Program-made: the position numbers and the translations under genes | Source of the DNA: JABWBD01 sp040768665 | Lineage (GTDB): Bacteria > Planctomycetota > Planctomycetia > Pirellulales > Thermoguttaceae | Reading direction: 5' to 3' | Assembly (NCBI GenBank): GCA_040768665.1 | Contig: JAXGMN010000010.1 | Coordinates: 124,001-188,000 of the forward strand | Length of the DNA stretch: 64,000 nucleotides | Part shown: positions 1 through 9,894 of the stretch, piece by piece | Numbering within the stretch: the first letter of the stretch is position 1 | Layout of the letters: every line of letters begins with the position of its first letter | Notes under the pieces: generated by a model | The model's input: only the letters and a program-made list of their open reading frames with translations | What the model was told of the DNA's origin: nothing | Databases searched by the model: none

Positions 1-766
1 CGGTCTTGACGACGATCTCGCCGAACTGCTCGGGATCGCGCAGCCGCCCCAGCGTGGTCATGGTGTACTGGAAGTCGATGTGGTCGGCGGCGGGCTGCTG
101 GCCGAGCTGGCCGGCGGCCACTTGCACGTTCTGCTCACGCAGGGCCCGGGCAACGTCGCCCACCGTCATCCTCCGCGACGCGAGCTGGTCCGGGTTGAGC
201 CAGACCCGCATGCTATACTCCCGCTGGCCGAAGACCATCGCATCGCCCACTCCGTCCAGGCGGGCGAGTTCATCGCGAACGCGCGTCAAGGCGTAGTTGC
301 TCAAGTAGAGCTGGCTGTACCGGCCGCTGGGCGAGAACAGATTCACGATGAGCATCAGGTCGGGAGACCGCTTCATCGTGGTCACGCCGATTTGCTTGAC
401 CACGTCGGGCAGGGTGGGCAGCGCCAGGGCGACGCGATTCTGGACCAGCACCTGGGCCATGTTCAGGTCGGATCCCACCTTGAAGGTCACGGTGAGCTGA
501 TACGTGCCGTCGTTGCTGCACTGCGAGGACATGTAGAGCATGTTCTCCACCCCGTTGACCTGCTGCTCGATCGGCGAGGCCACCGTATCGGCCAGGACGC
601 CGGCGCTGGCGCCGGGATAGAAGCAGGAGACCCGAACGGTGGGAGGCGTGATCTCGGGATACTGCGAGATCGGCAGCGAGAACACCGCCGCAAGCCCTAA
701 GAGCGTGATGATGATCGACGGCACCGAGGCGAGGATCGGGCGCTCGACGAAGAAATGGGAAAACAT
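1..766 (-). CDS. RND efflux pump inner-membrane subunit (HAE1/AcrB family), N-terminal part
   Basis: Proton-driven drug exporter of the inner membrane that works with a periplasmic adaptor and an outer-membrane channel. About 255 N-terminal residues are visible and the gene runs off the left edge. The start is ATG at 766, followed by the usual amphipathic N-terminus and first membrane helix (FSHFFVERPILASV), then the conserved periplasmic stretch with PGAS, EQQVNGVENMLYM and a VQNRVALALPTLP-like segment. It begins 12 bp after the adaptor gene, so the two are co-transcribed. It is the second RND pump of the same operon (the other is at 4568-7765). Family assignment is firm; substrate cannot be told. 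Confidence 0.9.
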   Translation of the reverse strand, partial: MFSHFFVERPILASVPSIIITLLGLAAVFSLPISQYPEITPPTVRVSCFYPGASAGVLADTVASPIEQQVNGVENMLYMSSQCSNDGTYQLTVTFKVGSDLNMAQVLVQNRVALALPTLPDVVKQIGVTTMKRSPDLMLIVNLFSPSGRYSQLYLSNYALTRVRDELARLDGVGDAMVFGQREYSMRVWLNPDQLASRRMTVGDVARALREQNVQVAAGQLGQQPAADHIDFQYTMTTLGRLRDPEQFGEIVVKT

Positions 767-778
767 TGCTTCCGCCCT

Positions 779-2002
779 CTATCTCGTCGCCACGCGCGCG
801 TCGCCGACCGAGTCGTCCCGGGAGGACTCGGCAACCATCGGCGATTCTTCCGGATGGGGTTTTACGGGCTTGCCGACGCGGGCGCGCTGCAAGCCGTTGA
901 CGATCACCCAGTCCTCGGGACCGATCCCCGACTTGACGGCGCGCAAGCCCTCGTTGAGAGATCCCAGTTGAACCGTCCGCTGCTGAACCACGTTCTTCTC
1001 GTCCACCGTAAGCACGAATTTCTCTTGGAGATTTCTGCCGATTGCCCGTTCGCTGATCAGCAGTGCCTGGTGCGGTTTACCGATGGGAACACGGACGCGG
1101 ACGTACATGCCCGGCGTGAGATATTCTTGCGAGTTTTCAAAGACTCCGCGGGCGCAGAGCGTGCCGGTTTCGCATTCAACGGCGTTGTCCAGGAAATCGA
1201 GAACTCCCGCATGCGGAAAGCTTTCCTCATTTGCAAGCCCGATCTCGACCGGGATTTCCAACTCATGGATCCGGCTCAGCATCACCTCCTCGCCCGCTCG
1301 CCAGTCCTGATCCATGTACTTCAATAGCGCGGGCTCCTCGATTCGGAAATAGACATAGCTGGGATCGATCGTGACCACCTTGGTCAGCACCGTCGAATTG
1401 CTCTGGCCGGACTGCACCAGATTGCCCTCGGTGATCAGCCGCCGGCTCACGCGGCCGTCGATTGGCGAGACGATTCGAGTGAATTCGAGGTTCAATTCCG
1501 CATCCTTCACGGCGGCTTCGGCGGACTGAATCGATGCTTCGTGCACGGCGAGTTGCGACACGGCCAGTTCGTAGTCGTCCTGGCTGATTGCTCCGGAGGG
1601 CCGCAGCCGTTCGGCTCTTGCCAGGTCTGCCTGAGCTTTGGAACGCAGGGCGAGGGCCCTGGCCAAATCGCCCTTCGTCCGGTTCAGGGCCGCCTGATAC
1701 GGACGAGGATCGATTTCGAAGAGGAGGTCGCCTTTGCTCACTTTTTGCCCATCCTGAAAATTCACCGTGACGATGTGTCCGGTGACTCGGGCCCGAACTT
1801 CCACTTCGCCGACCGCGGCGGTTTGACCGGGGAACTCGAGATAGTCGGTCACCTCACGGACGATCGGTTTGCTCACGGTGACCTCGGGCGGAGCTGCGGG
1901 CGGAGCCTGCCCCGCCGCCGGTGTGACCTGGCCGCATCCGGACAGGGCGCAAATCCATGAAGAAAGAGCAGTGATCAGCAAGCTCGGAGCCAAGTATCGC
2001 AT
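779..2002 (-). CDS. RND efflux periplasmic adaptor (membrane fusion protein), lipoprotein
   Basis: AcrA/MexA-type adaptor that bridges the RND pump and the outer-membrane channel. The ATG at 2002 gives a lipoprotein signal peptide ending in a lipobox (LSGC); the in-frame TTG at 2044 would place a hydrophilic stretch before the signal, so I reject it. After the signal come the paired biotinyl-lipoyl-like halves (RARVTGHIVTVNFQDG; SPIDGRVSRRLI), an alpha-hairpin between them rich in Ala/Leu, and the beta-barrel and membrane-proximal domains. It ends 12 bp before the partial pump gene at 1-766, its likely partner. It is preceded by the Cys-rich gene and belongs to the efflux operon. Confidence 0.92.
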   Translation of the reverse strand: MRYLAPSLLITALSSWICALSGCGQVTPAAGQAPPAAPPEVTVSKPIVREVTDYLEFPGQTAAVGEVEVRARVTGHIVTVNFQDGQKVSKGDLLFEIDPRPYQAALNRTKGDLARALALRSKAQADLARAERLRPSGAISQDDYELAVSQLAVHEASIQSAEAAVKDAELNLEFTRIVSPIDGRVSRRLITEGNLVQSGQSNSTVLTKVVTIDPSYVYFRIEEPALLKYMDQDWRAGEEVMLSRIHELEIPVEIGLANEESFPHAGVLDFLDNAVECETGTLCARGVFENSQEYLTPGMYVRVRVPIGKPHQALLISERAIGRNLQEKFVLTVDEKNVVQQRTVQLGSLNEGLRAVKSGIGPEDWVIVNGLQRARVGKPVKPHPEESPMVAESSRDDSVGDARVATR

Positions 2003-2110
2003 CGGGCATACCACGGATGTCGGAACAGGAAACGACCCAGCCAACGATCCTAACCGATTACCCGATCGGTATGCAACTCCGTCTGAGGCTGCCGCTTCCC
2101 ACTTTGCCGA

Positions 2111-2593
2111 TCAGGGCTTGGCCGCATCGACGGCGGCAGGGGCCGCAGCGCACTGAGAGCCTGTGCCAAAACCTCGCGAGAAGAAGGGGACAGGCACGTT
2201 TTGCTCCGAAGACTCCGCAAAATGAGCCAGTCCCCGACGGTTTTGGGACGGGCTCTGAGAAGGAGGACAGCGATAGAATTCCCGGTTGACCGGCCAGCAG
2301 AGTCGTGGAAGAGGTTTGCCGCAGTAAGTGTCGGGGCAGCAGGACCCGGGCAAGCAGGGGATGCACGGCAGGGGTTTGGGACGGTAGCACTCGGCTGACA
2401 ATCCGATCGCCGGGCAGTCCGTGCAGGGAAACGGTTTGCGGCAGTAGTGATTGGGACAATTGCAGGGGATGGCCGCGCAGCGAGTGCACTGTAGCTTCCC
2501 GCCGACAGGATCAAGGCAGATCTCAGCGGCAACCGCACGTTGGACAAGACAGGACACGAAGATCATTCCCAGCCCACAGATCCATCGGCTCAT
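2111..2593 (-). CDS. Small secreted Cys-rich protein, C-terminus read through a repeat element
   Basis: About 160 residues. The ATG at 2593 has a GGGAG ribosome site 9 nt upstream and is followed by a signal peptide (CGLGMIFVSCLVQRAVAA). The mature part has many CxxC, CxC and CC pairs with repeated CRKPFPC/CGKPLP-like units, so it is likely disulfide- or metal-rich and extracytoplasmic. From about residue 113 to 146 the frame runs through the palindromic repeat at 2155-2258, and the last 13 residues lie beyond it, so the native C-terminus was probably replaced. It sits between the outer-membrane factor and the second adaptor gene in the efflux operon. No function is recognised. Confidence 0.6.
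   Translation of the reverse strand: MSRWICGLGMIFVSCLVQRAVAAEICLDPVGGKLQCTRCAAIPCNCPNHYCRKPFPCTDCPAIGLSAECYRPKPLPCIPCLPGSCCPDTYCGKPLPRLCWPVNREFYRCPPSQSPSQNRRGLAHFAESSEQNVPVPFFSRGFGTGSQCAAAPAAVDAAKP
2155..2258 (+). repeat. Palindromic repeat element, GGGGACAGGCAC family (AGAGCC-armed subtype)
   Basis: Imperfect inverted repeat with outer arms GAGAGCC/GGGCTCT, then CAAAACC/GGTTTTG, and the shared core GGGGACAGGCAC / GAGCCAGTCCCC. Clearly homologous copies lie at 59487-59586 (same orientation) and 16936-17034 (opposite orientation). It is inside the open frame of the Cys-rich protein gene. Confidence 0.85.
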
Positions 2594-2648
2594 GGCAAAG
2601 ACTCCCGACTGCTGAGACAATCTGATTGAGTGTAGGATGCCGGCGGCA

Positions 2649-4322
2649 TCAAGGCTGCCGGATCGGCGGCGGCGACAGCAGCGGCGCGAGGGCTTCCGGA
2701 TGCGAGGGCGGAGCGTCGGCGGCCGGTGGCTCCGAGGCGGCAAGCATCGGCCCTGCCACGCCGCCCAAACGGATTTGCCACCCGCCGCCCAACGCCCGGT
2801 AGAGTTCAATAAGATTCTGTGCGACCGCGCCCTCGGCGACGGCCAACCGGTCCTGCTCCTGAGTGAGGAGTTGCTGGATGCTGAACACGCGGTTGAAGTC
2901 GACGGCTCCCTCGCGGTACTGAGCGGATACCAGGTCCACCGACTCCCGGGCGGCATCGGTGCTCTGCGAGAGCCACCGGACTTGTTGCTGGGCCTTCAGG
3001 AAGCCTATGATCGCGTTCTCGGCCTCCTCGTTGGCCCGGAGAACGACGTTCTGATACTGCACGGCCAACTGCTGGAAACGTGCTTCCTGCACCCGGATGT
3101 TGTTAACCAGCCGACCATAATTCAGAATATTCCAGTGGAACGACGGACCAACACTGCCGGCGAAGGAATCTGCGTCGAAAAGATCCTCGAAACGCGTGGC
3201 ATCGAGGAAGATTGTGCCGCTGATCGAGAAATGGGGATACAACTCGGACGTGGCAATGCCGATCAGGGCACTTTGTGCGGCGACGTCGCGCTCCGCGCGA
3301 CGGACATCCGGTCGGCGCCGGAGCAGTTCGGCGGGAACTCCCACGGCCACTGCGGGGGGTGCGCCGGGAATGCCGCGATTGCCGGCGAGCATCGCATCCA
3401 GATTCCGTGGCGGCATTCCCATAAGAATGCACAGCCGGTTGACGGCCTGCCTGCGTGCCGATTCCAGAGGGTGGATGCCCGCCTCGGTCTGCGCCACATT
3501 GGAAATGGCCTGCGTTACGTCGAGTCGCGTGGTAGCACCCTCGCGAAATCGTTCTTCGGCGAGCCTCAGGCTGCCGCGTTGGATCTCTACGTTCTGATGG
3601 GCATAGGCTAACCGCTGTTCGGCAATCCGCACGTCGGTGTAGGTTTGGGCGACGTCGGCGAGAAGGATCACGAGGACATCGTCATAGTTCTCGACGGTCG
3701 CATCGAGATTGGCATCGGCAGCCTCGATCGCCCGTCGGAACCGGCCCCAGAAATCGAGTTCCCAGGCGAGACTGGCCCCCAGCGTCCACTCGCTGAAGAA
3801 ACGGTTGGGTGTCATGCCGGCAGGCCCGTTTTCGCTGATGGCGTTGCGGCTATAGTCGCCGAAGGCCTGCTGCGCCTGCGGGAACAGGTTGCCGGCGGCA
3901 ATGGCTCGCTGGGCGCGGGCTTCCAGGATTCGCAGACCGGCGACCCGCAACGTCAGATTCTGCTGGTAGGCGCACGCAATGAGCGAATCGAGGACCGGGT
4001 CGTCGAAGGTTCGCCACCAGGCCGGATCGTGGATCCTCGCGGTGTCCAGCGCGGGATCGCCTGCATCGATCCACTGATCAGCCACGGGGGCCGCGGGAGG
4101 ACAGTAGTTGGGACCGACCTTGAAACCGTTTGCGACATATTCGCGCCAACTCGTGCACCCGGTGAACAACGCCAGGAGGACCGTGAGCAGAAGCAATCCC
4201 GGCCGCAAGTTGCTCGTCCGGATGCGACCGAACCAGGCATGAGGCGACCTGCCACGCGGCGTGAGAGATGGGTCGGGACTGCCAGACGGTGTCTTCTCAG
4301 GTGCTTTCCAGCAGGCTTCCAT
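2649..4322 (-). CDS. RND efflux outer-membrane factor, NodT/TolC family lipoprotein
   Basis: Trimeric outer-membrane channel of a tripartite efflux pump. The ATG at 4322 is chosen because GGGAGGAGG lies just upstream; an upstream GTG/TTG extension to 4400 lacks this. A positively charged leader precedes a lipoprotein signal with lipobox FTGC. The mature part shows the NodT-type opening (VGPNYCPPAAP, WWRTFDDPVLDSLI) and two OEP repeats with Ala-rich helices (AYTDVRIAEQRLAYA, ANEEAENAIIGFL). It is the only outer-membrane factor in the operon and probably serves both pumps. There is a 245-bp gap from the upstream pump gene in which I see no gene. Confidence 0.92.
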   Translation of the reverse strand: MEACWKAPEKTPSGSPDPSLTPRGRSPHAWFGRIRTSNLRPGLLLLTVLLALFTGCTSWREYVANGFKVGPNYCPPAAPVADQWIDAGDPALDTARIHDPAWWRTFDDPVLDSLIACAYQQNLTLRVAGLRILEARAQRAIAAGNLFPQAQQAFGDYSRNAISENGPAGMTPNRFFSEWTLGASLAWELDFWGRFRRAIEAADANLDATVENYDDVLVILLADVAQTYTDVRIAEQRLAYAHQNVEIQRGSLRLAEERFREGATTRLDVTQAISNVAQTEAGIHPLESARRQAVNRLCILMGMPPRNLDAMLAGNRGIPGAPPAVAVGVPAELLRRRPDVRRAERDVAAQSALIGIATSELYPHFSISGTIFLDATRFEDLFDADSFAGSVGPSFHWNILNYGRLVNNIRVQEARFQQLAVQYQNVVLRANEEAENAIIGFLKAQQQVRWLSQSTDAARESVDLVSAQYREGAVDFNRVFSIQQLLTQEQDRLAVAEGAVAQNLIELYRALGGGWQIRLGGVAGPMLAASEPPAADAPPSHPEALAPLLSPPPIRQP

Positions 4323-4567
4323 GATGCCTCCTCCCGAACAATCGACAAAGAACATCCCGTCCTTATCATCGTCCCTTTCCTTGCGGGCCGAATAGAACAA
4401 ACAGGCTTGCCAGCAAAGTCGGCGTAGCCGCTAGAAGGAGACCTCCCCGACAGAGAACTCCTTCCAATTCACCCCCCCACGGAAGAGACAGAGCCCGGCA
4501 AATTACGGCAGGCGCAAATCGGCATACGAACGTTGGGTTCGCCGCGGGCCATCTTGCCGGTGTGAAC

Positions 4568-7500
4568 TCACTCGCCGAAACGGTCGCGATCCCAATCCGC
4601 GTCGGCCATCGGCGGCAACGGTTCAACGGCCGCTTCCCGGTTTCGATCTTGCCCAAAGAGCCGGTAGATCAACACGTAGAACAGCGGAGCGAACAGCGTG
4701 ACCAGGAACGTGGCGGTGACCACACCGCCGAGCACGCCGATGCCGATGGCGTTTTGCGCTCCGGCCCCGGCCCCATTGGCCAGCGCCAGCGGCAACACGC
4801 CGAACCCAAACGCTAGCGAGGTCATCACGATCGGGCGAAGCCGGAGCTTGGCGCCCTCCAGCGTCGCCGGGATCAGTTCCATCCCTTCTTCCACCCGATC
4901 CTTGGCAAACTGCACGATGAGGATGGCGTTCTTGGTGGTCAGGCCCAGCGTGGTCAGCATTCCGATCTGGAAGTAGACGTCGTTGGGCAGGCCCATCCAG
5001 CTCGAACCCAAGACGCCGCCGATGGCCCCTAGCGGCAGGGCCAGCAGAATGGAGATCGGCACCGGCCAACTCTCATACAACGCCGCCAGGCAGAGGAAGA
5101 TCACCAGGACGGAGAACGAGTAGAGGAGCCCTGTCTGCGAGCTGGACATCCGCTCCTGGTAGGAGAGGCCGGTCCAATCGAAGCCGATCCCCTGGGGCAG
5201 CTTGGCGGCCAGATCTTCCATCGCCTGCATCGCCTCGCCGGAGCTTCTACCCGGCGCCGCCTCCCCTTGGATGTTAATGGAAGGGAAGGCATTGTAGCGT
5301 TCCAGCTTCGGAGAGCCGGTCGTCCAGTAGCCGGTGGCGAAGGACGTGAAGGGCACCATCTTGCCGGCCGTGTTGCGGACGTAAAGCTTCTCGACGTCCT
5401 TGGGGAGCATGCGGAAGGGGGCGTCGGCCTGGACATACACGCGTTTGATCCGCCCGCCTTGGATGAAGTCGTTGACGTAGGCGCTGCCGAACGCGGCGCT
5501 GACCGTGCTGTGGATGGCGGTGATGGGCACTCCCAGCGCGCCAGCCTTGGCCCAATCGATGTCGAGTCGGTATTCGGGCACGTCCTCCATGCCGTTGGGT
5601 CGGACTTTCGTCAAACGCCGATCCTGCGCGGCCATTCCCAGCAACTGGTTGCGGGCCGCCATCAAGGCGTCGTGTCCCAAGCCGCCGCGATCCTGCAACT
5701 GAAAGTCGAATCCCTTGGCCGTGCCCAGTTCGAGAACCGCCGGCGGAGCAAAGGCGAAGACCATCGCTTCGCGAAACTGTGAAAACTTGCCCATGGCCCT
5801 CTGGGCCACGGCCCCAGCCTTCAGTTCCGGCCGGCTGCGAAGATCCCAGGTTCGCAGTTTGATGAATGCCAGCCCCATGTTCTGGCCGCGCCCCGCGAAA
5901 CTCGTCCCCGACACCGACATGCACGACTCGACCGATTCCTTTTCATCATTCAAGAAATGGTCCCGGACCTTGTCCATTACCGCTTGCGTCATGTCGAGCG
6001 TGGCATTGGCGGGCAAGATGGCCTGGACCATGAGGATGCCCTGGTCCTCGTCGGGCAGGTAGGCCGTCGGCATTCGCCGGAAAAGGTACACGAAGCACGC
6101 CACGATCAGTCCGAAAATCACCAGATAACGAAACGCATGGGTCAGGGCATGGTGGACCTGCTTCACGTACAGCTCGCGGCTGAAGAAAAACGCTCGGTCG
6201 AACCAGCGGAAGAACGGGCGGAGGATCCACACTCCGCCTTCGGCCGGCTGGTGTCCCTTCGGCACCGGCTTCAGCAACGATGCGCAGAGAACCGGCGTCA
6301 GGATCAATGCCACCAATACCGAGAGCATCATGGACGAGATGATGGTCACTGAGAACTGGCGATAGATGACGCCCGTCGAGCCGCCCATGAACGCCATAGG
6401 GCCGAACACGGCCGAGAGCACCAGGCCGATGCCGATCAAGGCGCTGGTGATCTGGCCCATCGACTCGCGGGTCGCTTCGCGGGGGGAGATCCCCTCTTCG
6501 CTCATTACGCGTTCCACGTTCTCCACCACCACGATGGCGTCGTCCACCAACAGGCCGATCGCCAGCACCATGGCAAACATCGTCAGCATGTTGATGGAGA
6601 ACCCCAAGATGCCCAAGATCCCGAACGTCCCCAGAACCACCACCGGCACCGCAATCGTGGGAATCAGCGTGGCCCGCAGGTTACCCATGAACAGGTACAT
6701 CACCAGAAACACCAGCAGGACGGCCTCAAACAGGGTTCTGACGACGTCGGTAATGGCCACTTCCACGAAGGGGGTGGTTTCGTACGGATAAACGACCTTC
6801 ATCCCGGTGGGGAAGTAGCGGCTCAAATCCTCCATTGTCGCCTTGACGGCGTCGGCGGTATCCAGTGCATTGGCTCCGGGCGCCTGGCGGATAGCCAGCA
6901 TGGCGGAAGGTTTGCCGTTGAAGTATCCGTCGATATCGTAGAATTCAGTGCCCAGTTCCGTCCGCCCCACGTCCTCGATTCGCACCACCGATCCGTCCGG
7001 GTTGGTGCGGATGGGAATGGCGGCAAACTCGTCGGGCGTTTTCAGCAGGTTCTGGACGATGATCGAGGCGTTCATCCGCTGCCCTTCGACCGCCGGGATG
7101 CCGCCGAATTGGCCGGCGGAGACTTCCACGTTGTACGCCCGCAACGCGGCGATGACCTCCGAGATGGTCACACCGTAATTGGTGAGCTTTTCGGGATTCA
7201 ACCAGACCCGCATGGCATACTGCGATCCGAACACCTCCACTTCGCCGACGCCGGGAACCCGTGCGATCACCTTTTCGACGTTGGAGACGGCATAGTCGCG
7301 CAGGTCATTGCCGTCCTGGCTGCCGTCATCCGACACGAGGCCCACCATGATCAGGTAGTTTCGCGTCGACTTACTGACCTTCACGCCCTGGCGCTGGATG
7401 ACTTCCGGCAGGCTCGCCATGGCCAACTGCAGTTTGTTCTGCACCTGGGACCACGCCAGGTCCGGGTCGGTTCCCGGCGCAAAGGTCAGTTCAATGCGGG

Positions 7501-7765
7501 ACGCGCCGGAAGAACTGCTTTGCGCCGACATGTACAGCATCCGGTCGAAGCCGGTCATCTTCTGTTCGATGATCTGCGTGACGCTGTCTTCGACGGTCTT
7601 CGCCGACGCCCCGGGATAGAAGGAGTCGATGGCGATCGACGGCGGGGCGATGGGGGGGTACTGCGCGATGGGCAGGCTATAGATTGCCAGACCGCCGGCC
7701 AGCATCATGATGATGGCAATCACCCAGGCGAAGACCGGACGGTCCAGAAAGAATTTCGACAACAT
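4568..7765 (-). CDS. RND efflux pump inner-membrane subunit (HAE1/AcrB family)
   Basis: Full-length proton antiporter of 1065 residues, normal for the family. The start MLSKFFLDRPVFAWV is canonical. Twelve membrane helices are expected; visible landmarks are the porter-domain start GASAKTVEDSVTQIIEQKMTG, the helix-4 segment AMVLAIGLLVDDAIVVVENV with the paired aspartates used in proton relay, the repeat of that fold near residue 950 (GLTTKNAILIVQFAKD), and the end of the docking domain. It starts 20 bp after the adaptor stop, so they are translated as a pair. The first pump (1-766) is a paralogue. Confidence 0.95.
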   Translation of the reverse strand: MLSKFFLDRPVFAWVIAIIMMLAGGLAIYSLPIAQYPPIAPPSIAIDSFYPGASAKTVEDSVTQIIEQKMTGFDRMLYMSAQSSSSGASRIELTFAPGTDPDLAWSQVQNKLQLAMASLPEVIQRQGVKVSKSTRNYLIMVGLVSDDGSQDGNDLRDYAVSNVEKVIARVPGVGEVEVFGSQYAMRVWLNPEKLTNYGVTISEVIAALRAYNVEVSAGQFGGIPAVEGQRMNASIIVQNLLKTPDEFAAIPIRTNPDGSVVRIEDVGRTELGTEFYDIDGYFNGKPSAMLAIRQAPGANALDTADAVKATMEDLSRYFPTGMKVVYPYETTPFVEVAITDVVRTLFEAVLLVFLVMYLFMGNLRATLIPTIAVPVVVLGTFGILGILGFSINMLTMFAMVLAIGLLVDDAIVVVENVERVMSEEGISPREATRESMGQITSALIGIGLVLSAVFGPMAFMGGSTGVIYRQFSVTIISSMMLSVLVALILTPVLCASLLKPVPKGHQPAEGGVWILRPFFRWFDRAFFFSRELYVKQVHHALTHAFRYLVIFGLIVACFVYLFRRMPTAYLPDEDQGILMVQAILPANATLDMTQAVMDKVRDHFLNDEKESVESCMSVSGTSFAGRGQNMGLAFIKLRTWDLRSRPELKAGAVAQRAMGKFSQFREAMVFAFAPPAVLELGTAKGFDFQLQDRGGLGHDALMAARNQLLGMAAQDRRLTKVRPNGMEDVPEYRLDIDWAKAGALGVPITAIHSTVSAAFGSAYVNDFIQGGRIKRVYVQADAPFRMLPKDVEKLYVRNTAGKMVPFTSFATGYWTTGSPKLERYNAFPSINIQGEAAPGRSSGEAMQAMEDLAAKLPQGIGFDWTGLSYQERMSSSQTGLLYSFSVLVIFLCLAALYESWPVPISILLALPLGAIGGVLGSSWMGLPNDVYFQIGMLTTLGLTTKNAILIVQFAKDRVEEGMELIPATLEGAKLRLRPIVMTSLAFGFGVLPLALANGAGAGAQNAIGIGVLGGVVTATFLVTLFAPLFYVLIYRLFGQDRNREAAVEPLPPMADADWDRDRFGE

Positions 7766-7785
7766 GGCGCGAGTCTGTTACTCTC

Positions 7786-9096
7786 TCATTTCGTATGTCG
7801 GGCTACCTGGAGGACGGCCTCGGGTTCCGCAGCCATGCCGTCGGTTTCGAACGGGACCACTTTGACCGCTGCGCCGGGGCGAACCTTCTGCATGCCTTCG
7901 ACGACCACGCGATCGCCTTGCGCAAGTCCCGAGGAGACAAGCCATTGGTCGCCCAGGGCGCGATCGGTCGAGAGCGGCCGTTGTTGGACTTTTCCTTCAG
8001 CGTCGACCACCAACGCATGAGGATTGCCTTTCGGGTCGCGCGACACGGCTTGCTGCGGAATGAGAATGGCGTGGTCGTTGACTCCTTCCTCGATCGTGGC
8101 GCGGACGAACATGCCGGGCAGGAGAATTGCCTCGGGATTGGGAACGACAATCCGCAGAATCACCGAACCGGTTGTCGGATCGACCGTCACATCGCGAAAC
8201 TTGAGCGAGCCCTCCAGCGGATACGCCGTGCCGTCTTCCAGGGTGATTTTGACCCGGTCGGTCCCGTTTTCCTTGAGATGGCCGCTGGCCAGGCTCCTCT
8301 TGAGCCGGTTCAGTTCCACGGTGGATTGGGGGACATCGACATAAATGGGGTCGAATTGCTGGATGCAGGCCAGGGGCACCGGCTGATAGGCCGTGACGAT
8401 GGCTCCTTCGGTCACGGCAGACCGGCCGATGCGGCCGGAAATGGGTGCGGTGATTTTTGTGTATGCCAAGTTGATCCTAGCCGCTTCCACCGCCGCTTCC
8501 GCCTGCTGGATGGCGGCTTCGGCCGCGCCCACCGCTTGGCGGTCGCTTTCCACCTGGGCCTCGGCGGCCCGCAGGGTCGCCTCGGCCACGTCGACGTCGG
8601 TCGCGGCCTGATCGCGTTGCATGGCCGAGGCGGCATGCGTCTTCAACAGGTTCTCGTACCGCTGCAGGTTCGTCTTCGCCAGCGTCCATGTCGCCTCATG
8701 CCGCTTCAGGTTGGCCTCGGTCACAGCCAACGTGGCCCGAGCCCGTTCGGCGGCCTGCTTCGCAACCAGCACGCTTGCGCTGGCATTGTCCAGGGCCGCT
8801 TGATAAGGCGCGGGATCGATCTGGTAGAGGACTTGCCCCGCGGTCACGTCGGCTCCTTCCGTGAAATGCCTTTTCTGAATGAGGCCGTTCACTTGGGGCC
8901 TGGTTTCCGCGATCAGGTAGGCGGCGGTTAGCCCCGGCAGTTCCGTGGTCAGCAAGACCTTCTGAGGCTCGACCGTCACTACGGCCACCTCAGGTGGCGG
9001 AGGTGCCGGAGTCGCCTGTTCGCCTTTGCAGCCCGCGAAGTAGACGCTCGCGAGCGAAGCTGCGGTTGCCAACAATTTCCCCACGTGCAAGACCAT
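7786..9096 (-). CDS. RND efflux periplasmic adaptor (membrane fusion protein), lipoprotein
   Basis: Adaptor partner of the pump at 4568-7765. The ATG at 9096 is preceded by GGGAG and begins a lipoprotein signal ending FAGC; a longer reading to 9216 is not supported. About 436 residues with the two lipoyl half-motifs (VNGLIQKRHFTEGADV; APISGRIGRSAVTEG) separated by a long Ala/Glu/Arg-rich alpha-hairpin, then the beta-barrel (YVDVPQSTVELNRL) and the C-terminal barrel-proximal region. It is the first structural gene after the regulator tetR and overlaps none of its neighbours. Confidence 0.93.
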   Translation of the reverse strand: MVLHVGKLLATAASLASVYFAGCKGEQATPAPPPPEVAVVTVEPQKVLLTTELPGLTAAYLIAETRPQVNGLIQKRHFTEGADVTAGQVLYQIDPAPYQAALDNASASVLVAKQAAERARATLAVTEANLKRHEATWTLAKTNLQRYENLLKTHAASAMQRDQAATDVDVAEATLRAAEAQVESDRQAVGAAEAAIQQAEAAVEAARINLAYTKITAPISGRIGRSAVTEGAIVTAYQPVPLACIQQFDPIYVDVPQSTVELNRLKRSLASGHLKENGTDRVKITLEDGTAYPLEGSLKFRDVTVDPTTGSVILRIVVPNPEAILLPGMFVRATIEEGVNDHAILIPQQAVSRDPKGNPHALVVDAEGKVQQRPLSTDRALGDQWLVSSGLAQGDRVVVEGMQKVRPGAAVKVVPFETDGMAAEPEAVLQVARHTK

Positions 9097-9238
9097 TCTT
9101 TTGCTCCCATCCTCGAAAACCGATTCACTTTCCGGCAAATCAACGTGTTCCGGCCACCGGCCAGCGAGACCCGCCAATGTCGTACGGACGGCAATTTGAG
9201 AAAAGGAAAGTCGCAAGTCGCCCGTTTCATGCCGTCAT

Positions 9239-9859
9239 TCAGCCGTTTCGCCCCTCTTGCGTCGCAACTCCGTTCAGGAACGTGCTCGTAATCAAGCGGT
9301 GCAGGTCCTCGCGCACCTCCGACCTCTCCAATTCGGGACGGCTTTCGAACACGCCCATGCAAAGGCCGAGAAACATGCGAGCCAACAATAGCGGATCGGC
9401 GGGGCGGAAAGCGCCTTCGCAGATACCTTGGTCGAAGATCTTGGCCAGATACTGGCTGCACGTCTCGCGAGCACTCCGTTCCGACGACTGCAGAAGGCCG
9501 TGGGCCGTATCATCTTGAAACAGCACTCGGAAGACCTGTGCGTGCTTGGCGACGTGTTCGAGAATCGAGCGGAGGTGTGTTGCCAGCTTCTCCCGTGCCG
9601 GCCGGTCCGAGGCGACGACCTCTTCCAAATTCCAGAAAGCCGGATCGATCGTTTTGGCATAAACGAACTCGAGCAGGCTTTTCTTGCTCCGGAAATAATT
9701 GTAGAGGCTCCCCTTGGCGACCTCGGCCGCCGCCGCCACGCGGTCCATCGTCAGCCCCTCCACTCCGTGTTCCGCGAGGACGCCGATCGTCGCATCGAAG
9801 ATGGCCTCCTTCATAATCACGTCGAGCGCATGTTTCCGGGCGGCTGTCAACTTTGGCAT
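9239..9859 (-). CDS. TetR/AcrR-family transcriptional repressor of the efflux operon
   Basis: 206 residues. The N-terminal helix-turn-helix is typical (IFDATIGVLAEHGVEGLTMDRV, then AKGSLYNYFRSKKSLLEFV, about residues 18-65), followed by an all-helical ligand-binding domain. ATG at 9859 has a GGAG site upstream. It is the promoter-proximal gene of the efflux operon, as in many self-repressing AcrR systems, and the promoter just upstream contains a palindrome in its spacer. The ligand is unknown. Confidence 0.93.
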   Translation of the reverse strand: MPKLTAARKHALDVIMKEAIFDATIGVLAEHGVEGLTMDRVAAAAEVAKGSLYNYFRSKKSLLEFVYAKTIDPAFWNLEEVVASDRPAREKLATHLRSILEHVAKHAQVFRVLFQDDTAHGLLQSSERSARETCSQYLAKIFDQGICEGAFRPADPLLLARMFLGLCMGVFESRPELERSEVREDLHRLITSTFLNGVATQEGRNG

Positions 9860-9894
9860 AGCCCGTCTCCTTCCTAACCTGGACTAATGGAACC

